Origin: Tubiluchus corallicola
Taxonomy: Eukaryota; Priapulida; Priapulimorpha; Priapulimorphida; Tubiluchidae
Direction of reading: 5' to 3'
Assembly: GCA_030141605.1 (NCBI GenBank)
Contig: JAQGDQ010002370.1
Span: 89,167 to 153,166 of the forward strand
Length of the DNA: 64,000 nucleotides
Under the pieces are notes generated by a model. The model searched no databases and was not told the DNA's origin. It saw only the letters and a list, made by a program, of their open reading frames with translations. This document shows positions 43,222 to 53,897 of this stretch, in pieces; the stretch's first letter is position 1; each line of letters starts with the position of its first letter. A program made the translations under genes and the position numbers.

Positions 43222-44490
43222 GGGACTAAATTAACATCATAGTCACTCTACACTGTGTTACTATAAACTTGTTGTTCCTTGCAATTTAGTAAACTGAAGA
43301 CTTTGATTCTTATAAGTTTATTTGCTATATAAAAAAAAGAAAAAATTGGTTTGTGACTGATTGTTTTTATCCAGATAAGTTATGTTTAAAGACGAATGAA
43401 GACATTTTGCTTCAAGTGATTGAGTATACCAGTGGTAATAAATGTATTTTATCACTAAATTACGAAAATATGTTCCTTCATTAGTCATGTTTAATGATTT
43501 TCATGCCTTGCTGTTTCAATGGTTACCTAGATTCTCCACACTGACACCCAGCAGCCTACACAGTAGTTAGCTGTTCTATTATGATGACTCAGCCACTGTA
43601 ATGCTAAGCATGTAAGAAAGAAATGGAATGTAAGTAAATCCAAATATTACTGAAGAAAGCAGCTAGGAACAAACAGCCACTGGACATGGGCTACTTTTTG
43701 CAGTGCTATTACCAGGAATTGCAATTGTAATCGTAGGTAACGTTGTACACTGTACAACTGCAAATAAATGTTGAACTTATCTCAGTATTTACTTTGTGGG
43801 CTTTCACTCAGGAGTGTTACTCAGTATAAAGTTTACATGTAAAATGCACTTTATGAGACATTTCATTACATAACTAAGATCGAAATAATTTTCAATTGAA
43901 TCGAAATTTCAACTGATTGCTAATGCTGGTTATCATACACAGCGACAGCTGTTGCGCCACTAGGTTACTCTACAATTCCAGCTATAACTATTTGAATAAA
44001 ATTTTTCTACACTAAATTTTTAACAATGTTCACTCTTACTGGTTAGAAGACTGAAGCCATTAAAAATTGGCTTTCTCACCTAAAGTCGTTACCACAGTAA
44101 ACCCACATCATTCAACTGAAAATTATTACATTTTTTATTTGCTAAATTTACAAATTTTCTAATTATTAGATCAGTTTTATCTAAAAGAATGAATCAAATA
44201 AAACTAATTTTTAACCATATACACATACATGATTAATAATTAAAAATAACTGCATGTAGAAATAATTTCAAAACCAAAGGTCTAATGAACAGGAGTGATA
44301 ATTTTAACCTCAACACTGATGTTTCATACATACACCTTTAATGTGGTATGTTGCTTAGAGAAAGACATACACTGTTTAGTAACAAACTGGCCAGGAAAAA
44401 ATTAACCAGGCTATGCAACACTATATGCATTGGTTTCTGTTGATGAGACTATGCATATAAGGTATCAACTACTGACTTGTTCACAATCCT

Positions 44491-44759
44491 GTTTGCATAG
44501 GAAAAACGTCCATAAGTCGGCAGGTAGGCATTCCTAGTTATTCACACTTCCTGATTTTCCACTTTGATACCTAGCTCATTGGCCATTACTCTACATTATT
44601 TCTAAGCACAGATGTCAACGTTGAGGTGCATGCTGCATCATGAAAAACATTATTTTGACAAAAGCGGTCCTGAAGTTTGCCATTTTTTTGTCACATTTCT
44701 ACAAAAACACTATCAACGTATGGAAAAGTGGTTGCTAAAAGTGGACTTTGTAAAAGAAC
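44491..44759 (+). repeat. Dispersed repeat, copy 3 (duplicate of copy 2)
   Basis: Unit B copy of 39603-39871; present because of the 4888-bp duplication. Confidence 0.65.
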
Positions 44760-45410
44760 ACTGCAGTTACAGTTATGAAGCCCAGTAAATTTAGCGTTTA
44801 TTTTTGTAAAAATAACTGATATTGACCCAATTTTTCTACATGTTATTTTGAGTCATTGTAACATAGCTTGAACTATGCCAACTTATGGACAGTTTTGGTT
44901 TGTTGAGCACACATATGAAAACCAAATAAACAAATTTGAAGAAATTGTTCACATGGTGTTGATGATAAGACATGACATTACACTGAAATAATCCGAACTT
45001 GACTGATGAAGACAACAACAAAAAAAATTCAGACTAGCATGTCAATATCAATGCATTAGCTATCAGAGTTCAATGTTGGTCATATAAAAACTAATTAATA
45101 TATCACATTTTTACAACTTAATCTTTCAATATGGTGCCATACCGACATGCAGAGTATAATGCACACAAGGAAATGCTGTTTATGTTGTTTACTCAGTAAT
45201 GTACATTATGTAAAACAAGTTTCATAATTGCAGATAATGACAATTTGGCGACACAAGAATACCGTAAAATTGAAGTCTTTGACTGTACCTGACAGAATTT
45301 TTATATCCGAATCTACAAGTAACCTAACTATTCTCAGTAAATAAAAACTTGACTCCAGTTGTCAAAGGCTGTTTTATTTTCACATAATGCAAAGTAGAAA
45401 TAGATTACTT

Positions 45411-46082
45411 TCACTCTCTCCTGAGATTATTTAATCTGGCTTGTAGATCATCATCTGCATCAGGAGTTCCTCCGGCTGCCACAGGCTGTTGTGCTCCTGG
45501 CAGTGTTGATGCTTTCAGTGATCCAGCTGCCTGTGGGAGTGAGGAAAGTTCATCTGTCATTTGCAGACCAAGTTCATCCAATACTTGTGCAACAACAGCG
45601 TCACTTTCTTCTTCATCTTCCTCATCGCCCATTGCATCATCGATTACATCAGCCATCATCTCCTCTTTCATATCCATAATTTCAGACTGCTTTTCAAATT
45701 CCATCATAATCTTTTGAATTTGAGGCAGCTTCATTTGCTTGTTCATATTTGTCATTGCTTTTGTAACACCTTTCATAGCTTGAGCCATGGAATTTGTCGA
45801 TTTCAATGTTTGAATTTTGAGTGACACAGCCTGAATATTTGCTCTCATCAACATAAATTTTTTACAATAACGACGAGTTCGAACCAGGTCCTTTGCCATT
45901 ATTTTAACTGCATCCATTTGTCCTTGCTTAGCCATTTTCTTTATATCAGCTATAATCTTCTTTTCTGATTGTTCCATTTTTGTACGCTCACGGTCTAATT
46001 CTCTCATGGCTTTATTGAGGGCACGCTGGTTTTGCCTCAGCATTTCTTCTGGTGTTTTCCTTCGACCAAATAACCAATCCAT
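45411..46082 (-). CDS. CHMP2A: CHMP2A/Vps2-type ESCRT-III subunit, copy B, 223 aa
   Basis: Same protein as copy A except residue 21 (Thr in A, Ala in B), from the one base that differs between the duplication units. All features of copy A apply, including the MIM1 end, the single coding exon, and AATAAA at 45373-45378. If the duplication is real, both copies look functional; if it is an assembly artefact, the two are alleles of a single gene. Confidence 0.93.
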   Translation of the reverse strand: MDWLFGRRKTPEEMLRQNQRALNKAMRELDRERTKMEQSEKKIIADIKKMAKQGQMDAVKIMAKDLVRTRRYCKKFMLMRANIQAVSLKIQTLKSTNSMAQAMKGVTKAMTNMNKQMKLPQIQKIMMEFEKQSEIMDMKEEMMADVIDDAMGDEEDEEESDAVVAQVLDELGLQMTDELSSLPQAAGSLKASTLPGAQQPVAAGGTPDADDDLQARLNNLRRE

Positions 46083-46691
46083 TTTGACAGTGGTAGAAAA
46101 CTTTTACTTGCAAATGTATCTGTAAATATAAAACTATTGGTTACAAACATTCCTACTCAAATGCAAAAGCATGTAAATCAGTTTTCTAAAAGATTATTCT
46201 GCACAACTGATAAAAGTTAAGTATTTAATACATACAAAAATGTGTATCGGAGTGACAGTAAACTTAATTTATACAACACAATTATATCAGCTTAATGGGC
46301 ATGCATATCGTAAACATCGTTGACTTAAGTCGAATATACTTAACTAAAATAAATTGTTGGACTTGTAATTAGCCTTTATTAGAAGGCTCACTAGATGCCA
46401 CAGTCACTGGTTTTGACTTTTGATCCTTTTCTGGTTATACTTGTGGATGTGCTCCCAAATTGCATGCAGTAATGGGATTAACATAAAGGAAAAAACTCAA
46501 AACAAAAATGTGAACCAACTTAGGAAAAAGAGTTGAATTTAAAACTAATGCCCCTTTAGTATTAATAATTTATACTGCCTTTTGCCGATAAAGAAAATAC
46601 ATTATCGAGCACAGTCTTTTATCAATTAAAGGTCCACTGACCCTGGTAGACTTGCTGTTAAAATCCACTACTGACTAGGAAGATACAAATA

Positions 46692-47876
46692 GAGTATATT
46701 CCATTTATAACGAGTTTCAAGGGACTGCCGAAATTTGCTCGCTATAACAGAGTCTCGTTATAGCCGAGGCAAATTGTCCGAGTGAGTGGGTGTGCTATAT
46801 AGAAATGAAACCCATAAGGCTGATATGAAACGATGACATAGCACTTTCTTTTGAGACTGGCATAAGTTTTCTAATGAGTGCCACTGTTCAGCAAATATTT
46901 CATCATGAAAGAGTAAACTCTAAACTCTATTATTTCTATTACAGAGGCAGTATTTTATGCAATAAATACCTGCATAAAAGTACTGAGCGAGTTGTTTTTC
47001 TAAACCACAACTGTCATTCATTGCGACATTTGCAGACATTTGAGTGCTTTGTGTGGGTGTTAACGGCGCAAGAGCCTGGATGTCTGCGTGGGCGGAAAGC
47101 ATAGCTGGTTTTTTTATTTAAATAGCTGTACAGGCTTAGTATAACTGATTATGAGCATTTCATCATGGGCTGAAACATTGCCTAATAATTAACTCTGCAC
47201 TCTAGCAAGCTGGTTTTTTTTTTATTTAAATAGCTGCACAGGCTTAGTATAACTGATTATGAGCATTTCATCATGGGCTGAAACGTTGTCTAATAATTAA
47301 CTCTACACTCCTTTAATTATAAATAAAAGCACTGTGCTATTTTAAAATGGTATTTTTATTAAAAATTAAACTTTGCAAAGTCTCAGAATTATTTATTTTG
47401 CAAAGCAGAACAGCTTTGGTCGTTGTTGTCTGCATCACATTAAATTTGCAACACTTTATTTAAGGAGCTGTCAAGTTGACTGTTTACTGTCATCTGATAG
47501 CTTCCTAACACGTTGACAAACTTGTTGTTTTTCTGACTCATCCTGCTCGCTTCATTCTACCTGCAGTCTATAGGTTATAATTACAGCAGCGTTTGTACTA
47601 AGCTGTTGACTCACCAGCACATCTGAATGATTGTGCTGTACTTGACAGTTGATACACATAACACAGTGTTTTGGAACTCGCGCTCGTTATATGCAGGGTA
47701 AATACAATCATGGGGCCAGAAAATTCCCTGATAATAAGCAATATTTTGTAATATCAGAGCTTGCTGTAAGCACGGTTTAAATACATTATTTAAGACTAAG
47801 ACTTAGCGGGCTTTGGAATTTCCTTGTAATATTCAGAAGCCTTGTTTTAACAGGCTTGTTTTATAAATGGTATGAT
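46692..47876 (-). mobile_element. Pogo/Tigger-like non-autonomous element, unit B
   Basis: Exact counterpart of 41804-42988, carried by the 4888-bp duplication. Confidence 0.65.
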
Positions 47877-47896
47877 AAATTTGTGTTTCGCTAGCA

Positions 47897-48109
47897 TTGA
47901 AACACTTCGAATTTAGTGCCAAGCACACGTCTTGCGAAAAAATAAAAATCGAGGAAAAAAGTGGCGTCCCACTAGGAACCCTCGCTGTACTTATATGTGG
48001 GCAAACTCAAGCAGTAATAGAGAGACTGTGGCACCTGAATGAAAGTATAAACCCTCCTAGAACAATGTGCTTAAGAGTTGCTAGGTTATGCTATAAAGTA
48101 ATGGATTGA
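47897..48109 (+). pseudogene. 70-codon ORF, possible pogo transposase HTH relic (unit B)
   Basis: Duplicate of 43009-43221. Confidence 0.3.
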
Positions 48110-48225
48110 GGGACTAAATTAACATCATAGTCACTCTACACTGTGTTACTATAAACTTGTTGTTCCTTGCAATTTAGTAAACTGAAGACTTTGATTCTTA
48201 TAAGTTTATTTGCTATATAAAAAAA

Positions 48226-49169
48226 CTTTTTTAACAGAAAAATCATTACTATATGCACTTCCTGCAGCTGTATGCATACGATAGAAACTGCAAGCAGAAA
48301 GCAGAGAAAAGCATCAGTAGTGTGTGACGTAGTCTTAGGAAAAATACTTGCTAGCATCGATGAATCTTACATTTTGACAGGAAATCCAAAAATGATGTAG
48401 TTTGGTTCATTTGGTTAAGGTGTTGTGTACTTAAAATTTCACATGAATAGTATTAATACTTATGCTAGACTTAAAAATTAAAGAACTGCTTGACGTCCTA
48501 GGTAACTGTCTAGTTTGTCGAGCAGTAGAGCCGGCCCTGGCAGCAACACACTTTTCTTTTTAAGAAAATGCTAGTCTCTAAGAATTATAGAATCAAAAAT
48601 TAAAAAGTAATTTTGCACTTTTTAGTAACAGAAGGACAAGTAACGGAGAGACGAAGTAATTAACATAATTCGTTAATTACTAACAACAAGCAATGTGTAG
48701 TCACTACTTACTTGCAGTTGAGCAGTGGAAAGAGAAAATACAAAAACATCCTTTTATTAGCACAAAATCAGGATGACAAGGAGAAAATTTAAAGAAATGT
48801 GTGGTGCAATAACTTATTATGACACTCCTTATATAAGTAAGTTATTTATTTCCTAAAAATAATATTACAGACTATTTGGTTACATTTTTACAAAGGACTG
48901 AATGTAGTTCACACAATGATACCAAATAAGTAATCTCGCATACCCTATAAATTTAACCATTAAACAAAATTTATGGCGAATCCGCACATAGTACTTACAC
49001 TTAACTTTTAATTTAACTTAATTACCATAAACAGCACAAAATCTAGATTAGTCAAACTACGTAATAATTCTAAAACAAGCAAAAATCACAAAAACGATAA
49101 AATAACTGCATCGATTTCAATTTGCTCTCAAGATGACTAACAGTCAGTCATCAGTCACAAAATAAATAC
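48226..49169. other. Unique intergenic sequence after the duplication
   Basis: AT-rich, no gene seen. It holds a 10-bp perfect inverted repeat with a 7-base loop (48655-48681) and TAGAGCCGGCCCTG at 48526-48539, which looks like one end of a hAT-type element without a partner. Confidence 0.5.
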
Positions 49170-50084
49170 TGTTGGGAGCCGTTTGGACCACTGCGCCAAG
49201 TAGACCAATTGGTCTACTTGGGCTAGCCCAAGTAGGACACTAGAGACAGGTCGTGAATTCAGTCGTTAAGTGTACTGACACCGTCCGTTGTGCTTGTTTA
49301 TGTAATAATAATAATTAAAAACGTTAATACACGTTGAATAATTTATTATACATCTAATAAAATAAAAGAATTTTATTCTGAGCTGGTAGAACGGACAATA
49401 TTAAATTTGGTTTCGATATTAATGTTGTTGAAGTGAAAAAACCCCACTTTTTTGCGAATTCAACATTTGTTTAAGGTATATCATTTTTGATTTTGTCTCA
49501 CTTCACAAACAGGTGATCCGTTTCACTACCTCTTGGGCAAATAATTGTTTTCTTATAAATAAACGTTCTAGCGATCTATGTGTCCTACATGGGCTAGCGA
49601 GCCATGTAGGACAGTGCCCTACATGTTACAATACTACTGATAATATTAAAACTAATTATCCTTGCTTTTCTTAAATGTTAAAAATTACTTTTTGGTGTTG
49701 TGAAGGCTTAGCAGCATCTGTCTCATTTTTAAATTTGCAATTATTTCTGTAATAACTGTGTGCAGAATTTCTCTCTTTAAAGCATTAGATACTAGGTTTA
49801 ATGTTATGATATATTAATGGAGTTAATCATAATGATGAAATTATTGTAAGAAATGCATTTGCAAATTGCCAAGGAATATCCATTTCTAAAAGAAATTTTG
49901 TTTTATGCTTTATTATGTCATAACAATACTTATAAACAATGGTAATATAAACTGGAAACAAGTTTTGCCAGAGCAAGTTTCTCGACAAAAATCGCTAGTG
50001 TCCTACTTGGGCTGCCCATGTAGGACACTACTTTTAGCGCATCAAGTGGTCTACTTGGCGCAGTGGTCCAAACGGCTCCCAACA
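49170..50084. mobile_element. Palindrome-rich non-autonomous DNA transposon, 915 bp
   Basis: Perfect 38-bp terminal inverted repeats, 49170-49207 and 50047-50084, starting TGTTGGGAGCCGTTTGGACC. They are flanked by a 5-bp direct repeat AATAC (49165-49169, 50085-50089). Subterminal and central hairpins share a core related to GTCCTAC(A/T)TGGGC: 49208-49240, 49580-49612 and 49998-50030. The left end also has the 22-bp palindrome 49198-49219 (AAGTAGACCAA and its complement). No coding sequence. The superfamily is not recognised; a 5-bp duplication is uncommon. Confidence 0.88.
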
Positions 50085-50248
50085 AATACAAACTCGGAAG
50101 CTATATGTACAAAGGTACGGTGCTCGCAAAATGGTTAATATTTCTTTTCAATTTGCATTTGTTTCGACGCCTACATATGAGTGCCAGATACTCGGTCTAT
50201 ATGATTTTAATAATTACCTCATACGTAAAAGGTTACTATATAGCTTAT

Positions 50249-50770
50249 TTATTTATTTATTTATTTATTTTATTCACACCCAATAGTAAAATACAGTATA
50301 CAATAAAAACAATATATGTAAAACACGTTAGCAAAAAACATACAAATATAATTTACAAGAGTGTGGTAAAGACACAAACAGACGAACTGCCTATTGTGTA
50401 CAAGGATTTTACGCAAGCTAGCTTTATATAAACGACTTTTAAATAACTTAATATTTTGTGCAGTTACGAAGGGCCACCATCAACATATGCAGGCAATGAG
50501 TTCAAAATCGCTACAACTTGATTTGAGAAAAATTAGCCAAATGATACTTTAGCTCTTCGATGCACGAAAAGCTTCACAGAATGATTCTGCCTTGTTCTAT
50601 TGCAAGATAAATTTGGTAAAAAATTTGTCAAAGTCAACATCAACTTCTCTATGAATAATATGATAACATAAAGCTAAATACGTAGCATATGTAGGCTTAC
50701 TCGATACGATACTTAGAAATCCTTTAAACAGGACTGAATGACGTTTTTCTAAGGCTAAGCAGTCAGACCC
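50249..50770 (-). mobile_element. LINE 3'-end relic (minus strand)
   Basis: A TTTA repeat at 50249-50270 followed on the minus strand by a degenerate LINE ORF2 end. The segment FFSNQVVAILNSLPAYVDGG (about 50450-50540) matches the usual FFSxRVVxxWNSLP pattern. Upstream, LEKRHSVLFKGFL and TYATYLALCYHIIHREVDVDFDKFF (about 50610-50760) fit the preceding region. Stops and frameshifts are present. The tail of (AAAT)n is a typical LINE 3' terminus. Confidence 0.6.
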
Positions 50771-52957
50771 TGCAAAAGAAAAGTTTTAACGTAGGCTTTA
50801 CAGTTCGAAGACGTATTTTTGCAAAGACTAATGTAAAGTAATTATAAATTTTATCATTTTTTTAAAAAAGTTAAAAGTTATAGAGCCTCAAAAAGTATCA
50901 GTAATGTACCATTTTAATAATAATTATAATAGTGTACGTTTGTAACACCTTAGCAGTTAGCACTGTTTGAATACTGCATTTTCGTACAGCAAATTTTAAT
51001 GTAAATTAACTGAACTAACATTAATAATTAAATTTTAAAATTATAAAATTAGCTTTTTCCAAAACAGCAACGATAAGTTAACAACAACAACTAGTTAACA
51101 ATGACAACGACAACAACAGCAACAACAATAATAATATATAGCAGCATAAGCTGGGTACTTGGGAATTTGATCGTGGATCTCAACACGTACATACATGTCA
51201 TACAGGATTAAAGGCTTTAAATTTACCTGTGCTGTCTTACATTAATTGTGAAAAATCACAAAAGATGGTAGTCAGTAAAGCCAGATAAAAGGTGTTGACG
51301 TATTTAATATTAAAAAAGCAAAAATTAAAAATGGCAGCCGTATATAAATAGGCCTGAATACATCAATGGAACAGGAAGTTATAACATGTCTGCGAGAAAA
51401 GAAGTAAGAAAGTGGAGCATCATGGCATAATAAAATATGATGATACATGTATTATGAATCGGAGTAGCTCGATCTGATGCTGAATGAACTGAGCCTATAA
51501 AAGTAGGGTGGTTATTGTACGACACAACAACAATGATCCTAGTTTAATTTTCAATATGGAGGTGAATTGATAGAAACAAACAATGAAGAAAGTATAAAAA
51601 TGGCAGAAAGTAGCCCCAAAACGTATGATAAAACAGAAAATATCTACGAGCTACTGAGGAGGAATGATGATCTGGGCAGTATGGCTTTTAAGGCAAATAA
51701 CACATTATAAAGAATTAATGTGGTACCGAAGTGTGCTGTTATCTGATAATAAAAGAAGTGCTGAAAGATGCTATTTTGTATAATATTATGTGATTTAAAC
51801 ATTCCCAGAAGTTGGAGGACAGAAATTAGAGAAGTTATAAGTGTGTATGATTTAGGTATAAATTTTGAAAGAATGCAAAGCTTATTGAAGTCACAATAGA
51901 AAAAAGAAATAAAAAAGGAGGTTAAGTGTGTAAAAGCAAATCAAAGCTGCGAAAAAGTGTGAGAATCACTCTTCCGAGCGATTGTACAAGTCTACAACAG
52001 GTGGCGAAGGTTTTTCTGTCATGGCGGCTCACATGCAGAAATTATTATGTTCCTGCCGTATACTATTTGTTTAAATTTAACCAAGAATTGAACAAACTGA
52101 AGTAAATATCGCGTTTTTTTTAAAGAGATAGGATAGTCAAAGATAATATTTTACTAGGTAAAGCTAGTTAAGCTATACTCACTCAAACAACTATCGGTGG
52201 ATGTACGCAACGCGCGGTGGGATGAGTTATACTTTTGTTCCTTTGCGTGAACGCAGCATCGACCTATTTTTGCTATTAAAGCAGCAGCATATATTCCCCT
52301 GTTGACACACGAATAACTGCTGGTTTATGATAGGAAAATATTTTCTTTATAATTTACCGAACTTTTAACCATTTTCAGGTTTTATTAACCAGAAAAATAT
52401 GTTTACATTATCAGTTCTAAGGATGTCTCCCCATAGTAGCATAGCAGGTATATAGTTATATTATAACAGATGTATCAGGCAGAAAATATGCCTAACAAAA
52501 AATATTTTATTATGCGTATGCAGCAACAAAGAAGAGACATGAGATTATGCAAAGTGCGATTAATTATGCAAACCAAACAAAGTGCCAAACTTGCCAAATA
52601 AAAAATATGTTATCAGTGAAAGGTAATGTCACATTCTTTGGCTTTGACTCCATTGTGCAACAGAAGGCACAATAATTTATCACCATTTTAGCAAAGTATT
52701 GGCACAAAAATACGCAAAAATGTCAAGACCTATCAAGAAAGCATGCAATGATAGCAAGAGGGTACACTCTAGCATGGCGGTGCTAACTTTTGCCGGTAAT
52801 AGTACTGTAGCCTACCTACAGATTACTTAGTGATATTATTATCTATGAGGATAAGCAATAAATTGTCTTTTATTATAATGATAAAGATGTCAAAATTAAC
52901 TTCAGTCGTTAATATAATTTATTAAGTAGTAACTTCATACTGTTTAGGTACTGTCCG
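50771..52957. other. Intergenic sequence, nothing recognised
   Basis: AT-rich DNA with short simple repeats (for example AACAACAAC and ACAACGACAACAACAGC near 51080-51125). A frame of about 45 codons near 51565-51710 has no recognisable motif. I see no RNA gene. Confidence 0.45.
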
Positions 52958-52965
52958 ACTGTAAT

Positions 52966-53643
52966 CAGGGATGTTACTGAAACTGAAATTACAAACCGAA
53001 ACCAAAATTTATGAAATGCAGGAAACCTATACCAAAAGGAAACTGAACCAAAGTCATTTTTGCAGAGCCAACTACTATGAAAACTGAAAAAAATCTGAAA
53101 TAATTAAAACACTTTGTTTTTGCTTGTTTGCTTATATTTCCTTTGGTACAAGCTTGTTGAAGTAGCTAAACAAAAAATCCTAACCAGAAAAGTAGAACAG
53201 TGTTTATGGCTAAAGATCAAAGATCATGAAGCTTCAAAGAAATTGACAAATGTTATTTTGTAAATATTTTGTTGCCTATATTTTGTAATTATAAAATTAA
53301 ACTTGATTTTATTCAAATTACGCTTTTATATTTTGGCTGATTGTGCCTGGAGACCTGAATATCACAGTTGTCAGCCCTGAGATATGCCATGTTGCTGTAA
53401 AAAGCATCTGTAAATGGTTAAAAAGGTTAAATAAATGATATTCACGCTTTATTTGAACTATTTTAGCCAAAATTTGTCAGTGATTTTTAACATCTAGGAC
53501 AAAAAAAGGTAAGCTGGATAAATACTACTAAAACCCTGAAAAATGCTGCCGAAAATTACCGAAAGTTTCGGCTACAAAACTTAATAATTTTCGACAAAAA
53601 CAAAACTGAACCGAAAGTGCAATTATCAGAGGTAACGTCCCTG
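52966..53643. mobile_element. hAT-type MITE, 678 bp, with perfect 8-bp target duplication
   Basis: Ends CAGGGATGTTAC and GTAACGTCCCTG, flanked on both sides by ACTGTAAT (52958-52965 and 53644-53651). An 8-bp duplication with CAGGG-type termini is diagnostic for hAT elements. Internally it holds degenerate repeats of AACCGAAAC/CTGAACCGAAA. No transposase. It ends about 255 bases before the METTL6 start codon. Confidence 0.9.
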
Positions 53644-53897
53644 ACTGTAATTACTTGTTAGTGATATTATTAGTAGGTCTGAGGATGTGGACAGGTTTTT
53701 TTAAATGAATAAAAAGTGAATAAAAGGTAGAATGTAGTCTTAAGATGCTGTTGGGTATGCTTCATCTTCTCTGCTTGGAAGACTCCACATTGGCATCACT
53801 CCTCTATTTGTTAAACATTGCATTTTTTACTCTCATTCTTTGTTCTTTTCGTAGGTGGTTGATAGCTTCTAATGTGCCATTAGGTATTTGCTATTGA

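Larger units (their letters stand above)
38442..43329. repeat. 4888-bp tandem duplication, unit A
   Basis: Unit A and unit B (43330-48217) are the same sequence offset by exactly 4888 bases. I found one difference, T at 41134 versus C at 46022. The junction lies in a run of eight A after TAT, matching the A-run at the start of unit A, so microhomology or slippage at poly(A) could have made it. Each unit carries a CHMP2 gene, a dispersed repeat and a pogo-like element. An assembly duplication (two haplotypes placed in series) is the main alternative. Confidence 0.95.
43330..48217. repeat. 4888-bp tandem duplication, unit B
   Basis: Second unit; see unit A for the boundaries and the single difference. 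The match ends in the A-run at 48218-48225, after which the sequence is unique (CTTTTTTAACAG). Confidence 0.95.

Noticed and set aside
48526-48539. TAGAGCCGGCCCTG, resembling one end of a hAT element
   Set aside because: No matching opposite end or target duplication found nearby, so no element can be defined.
48655-48681. Perfect 10-bp inverted repeat with a 7-base loop
   Set aside because: Short, AT-rich and isolated; expected by chance in this composition and without a U-tract or gene to terminate.
51565-51710. Frame of about 45 codons (ETNNEESIKMAESSPKTYDK region)
   Set aside because: Too short, no motif, and no splice sites supporting an exon.
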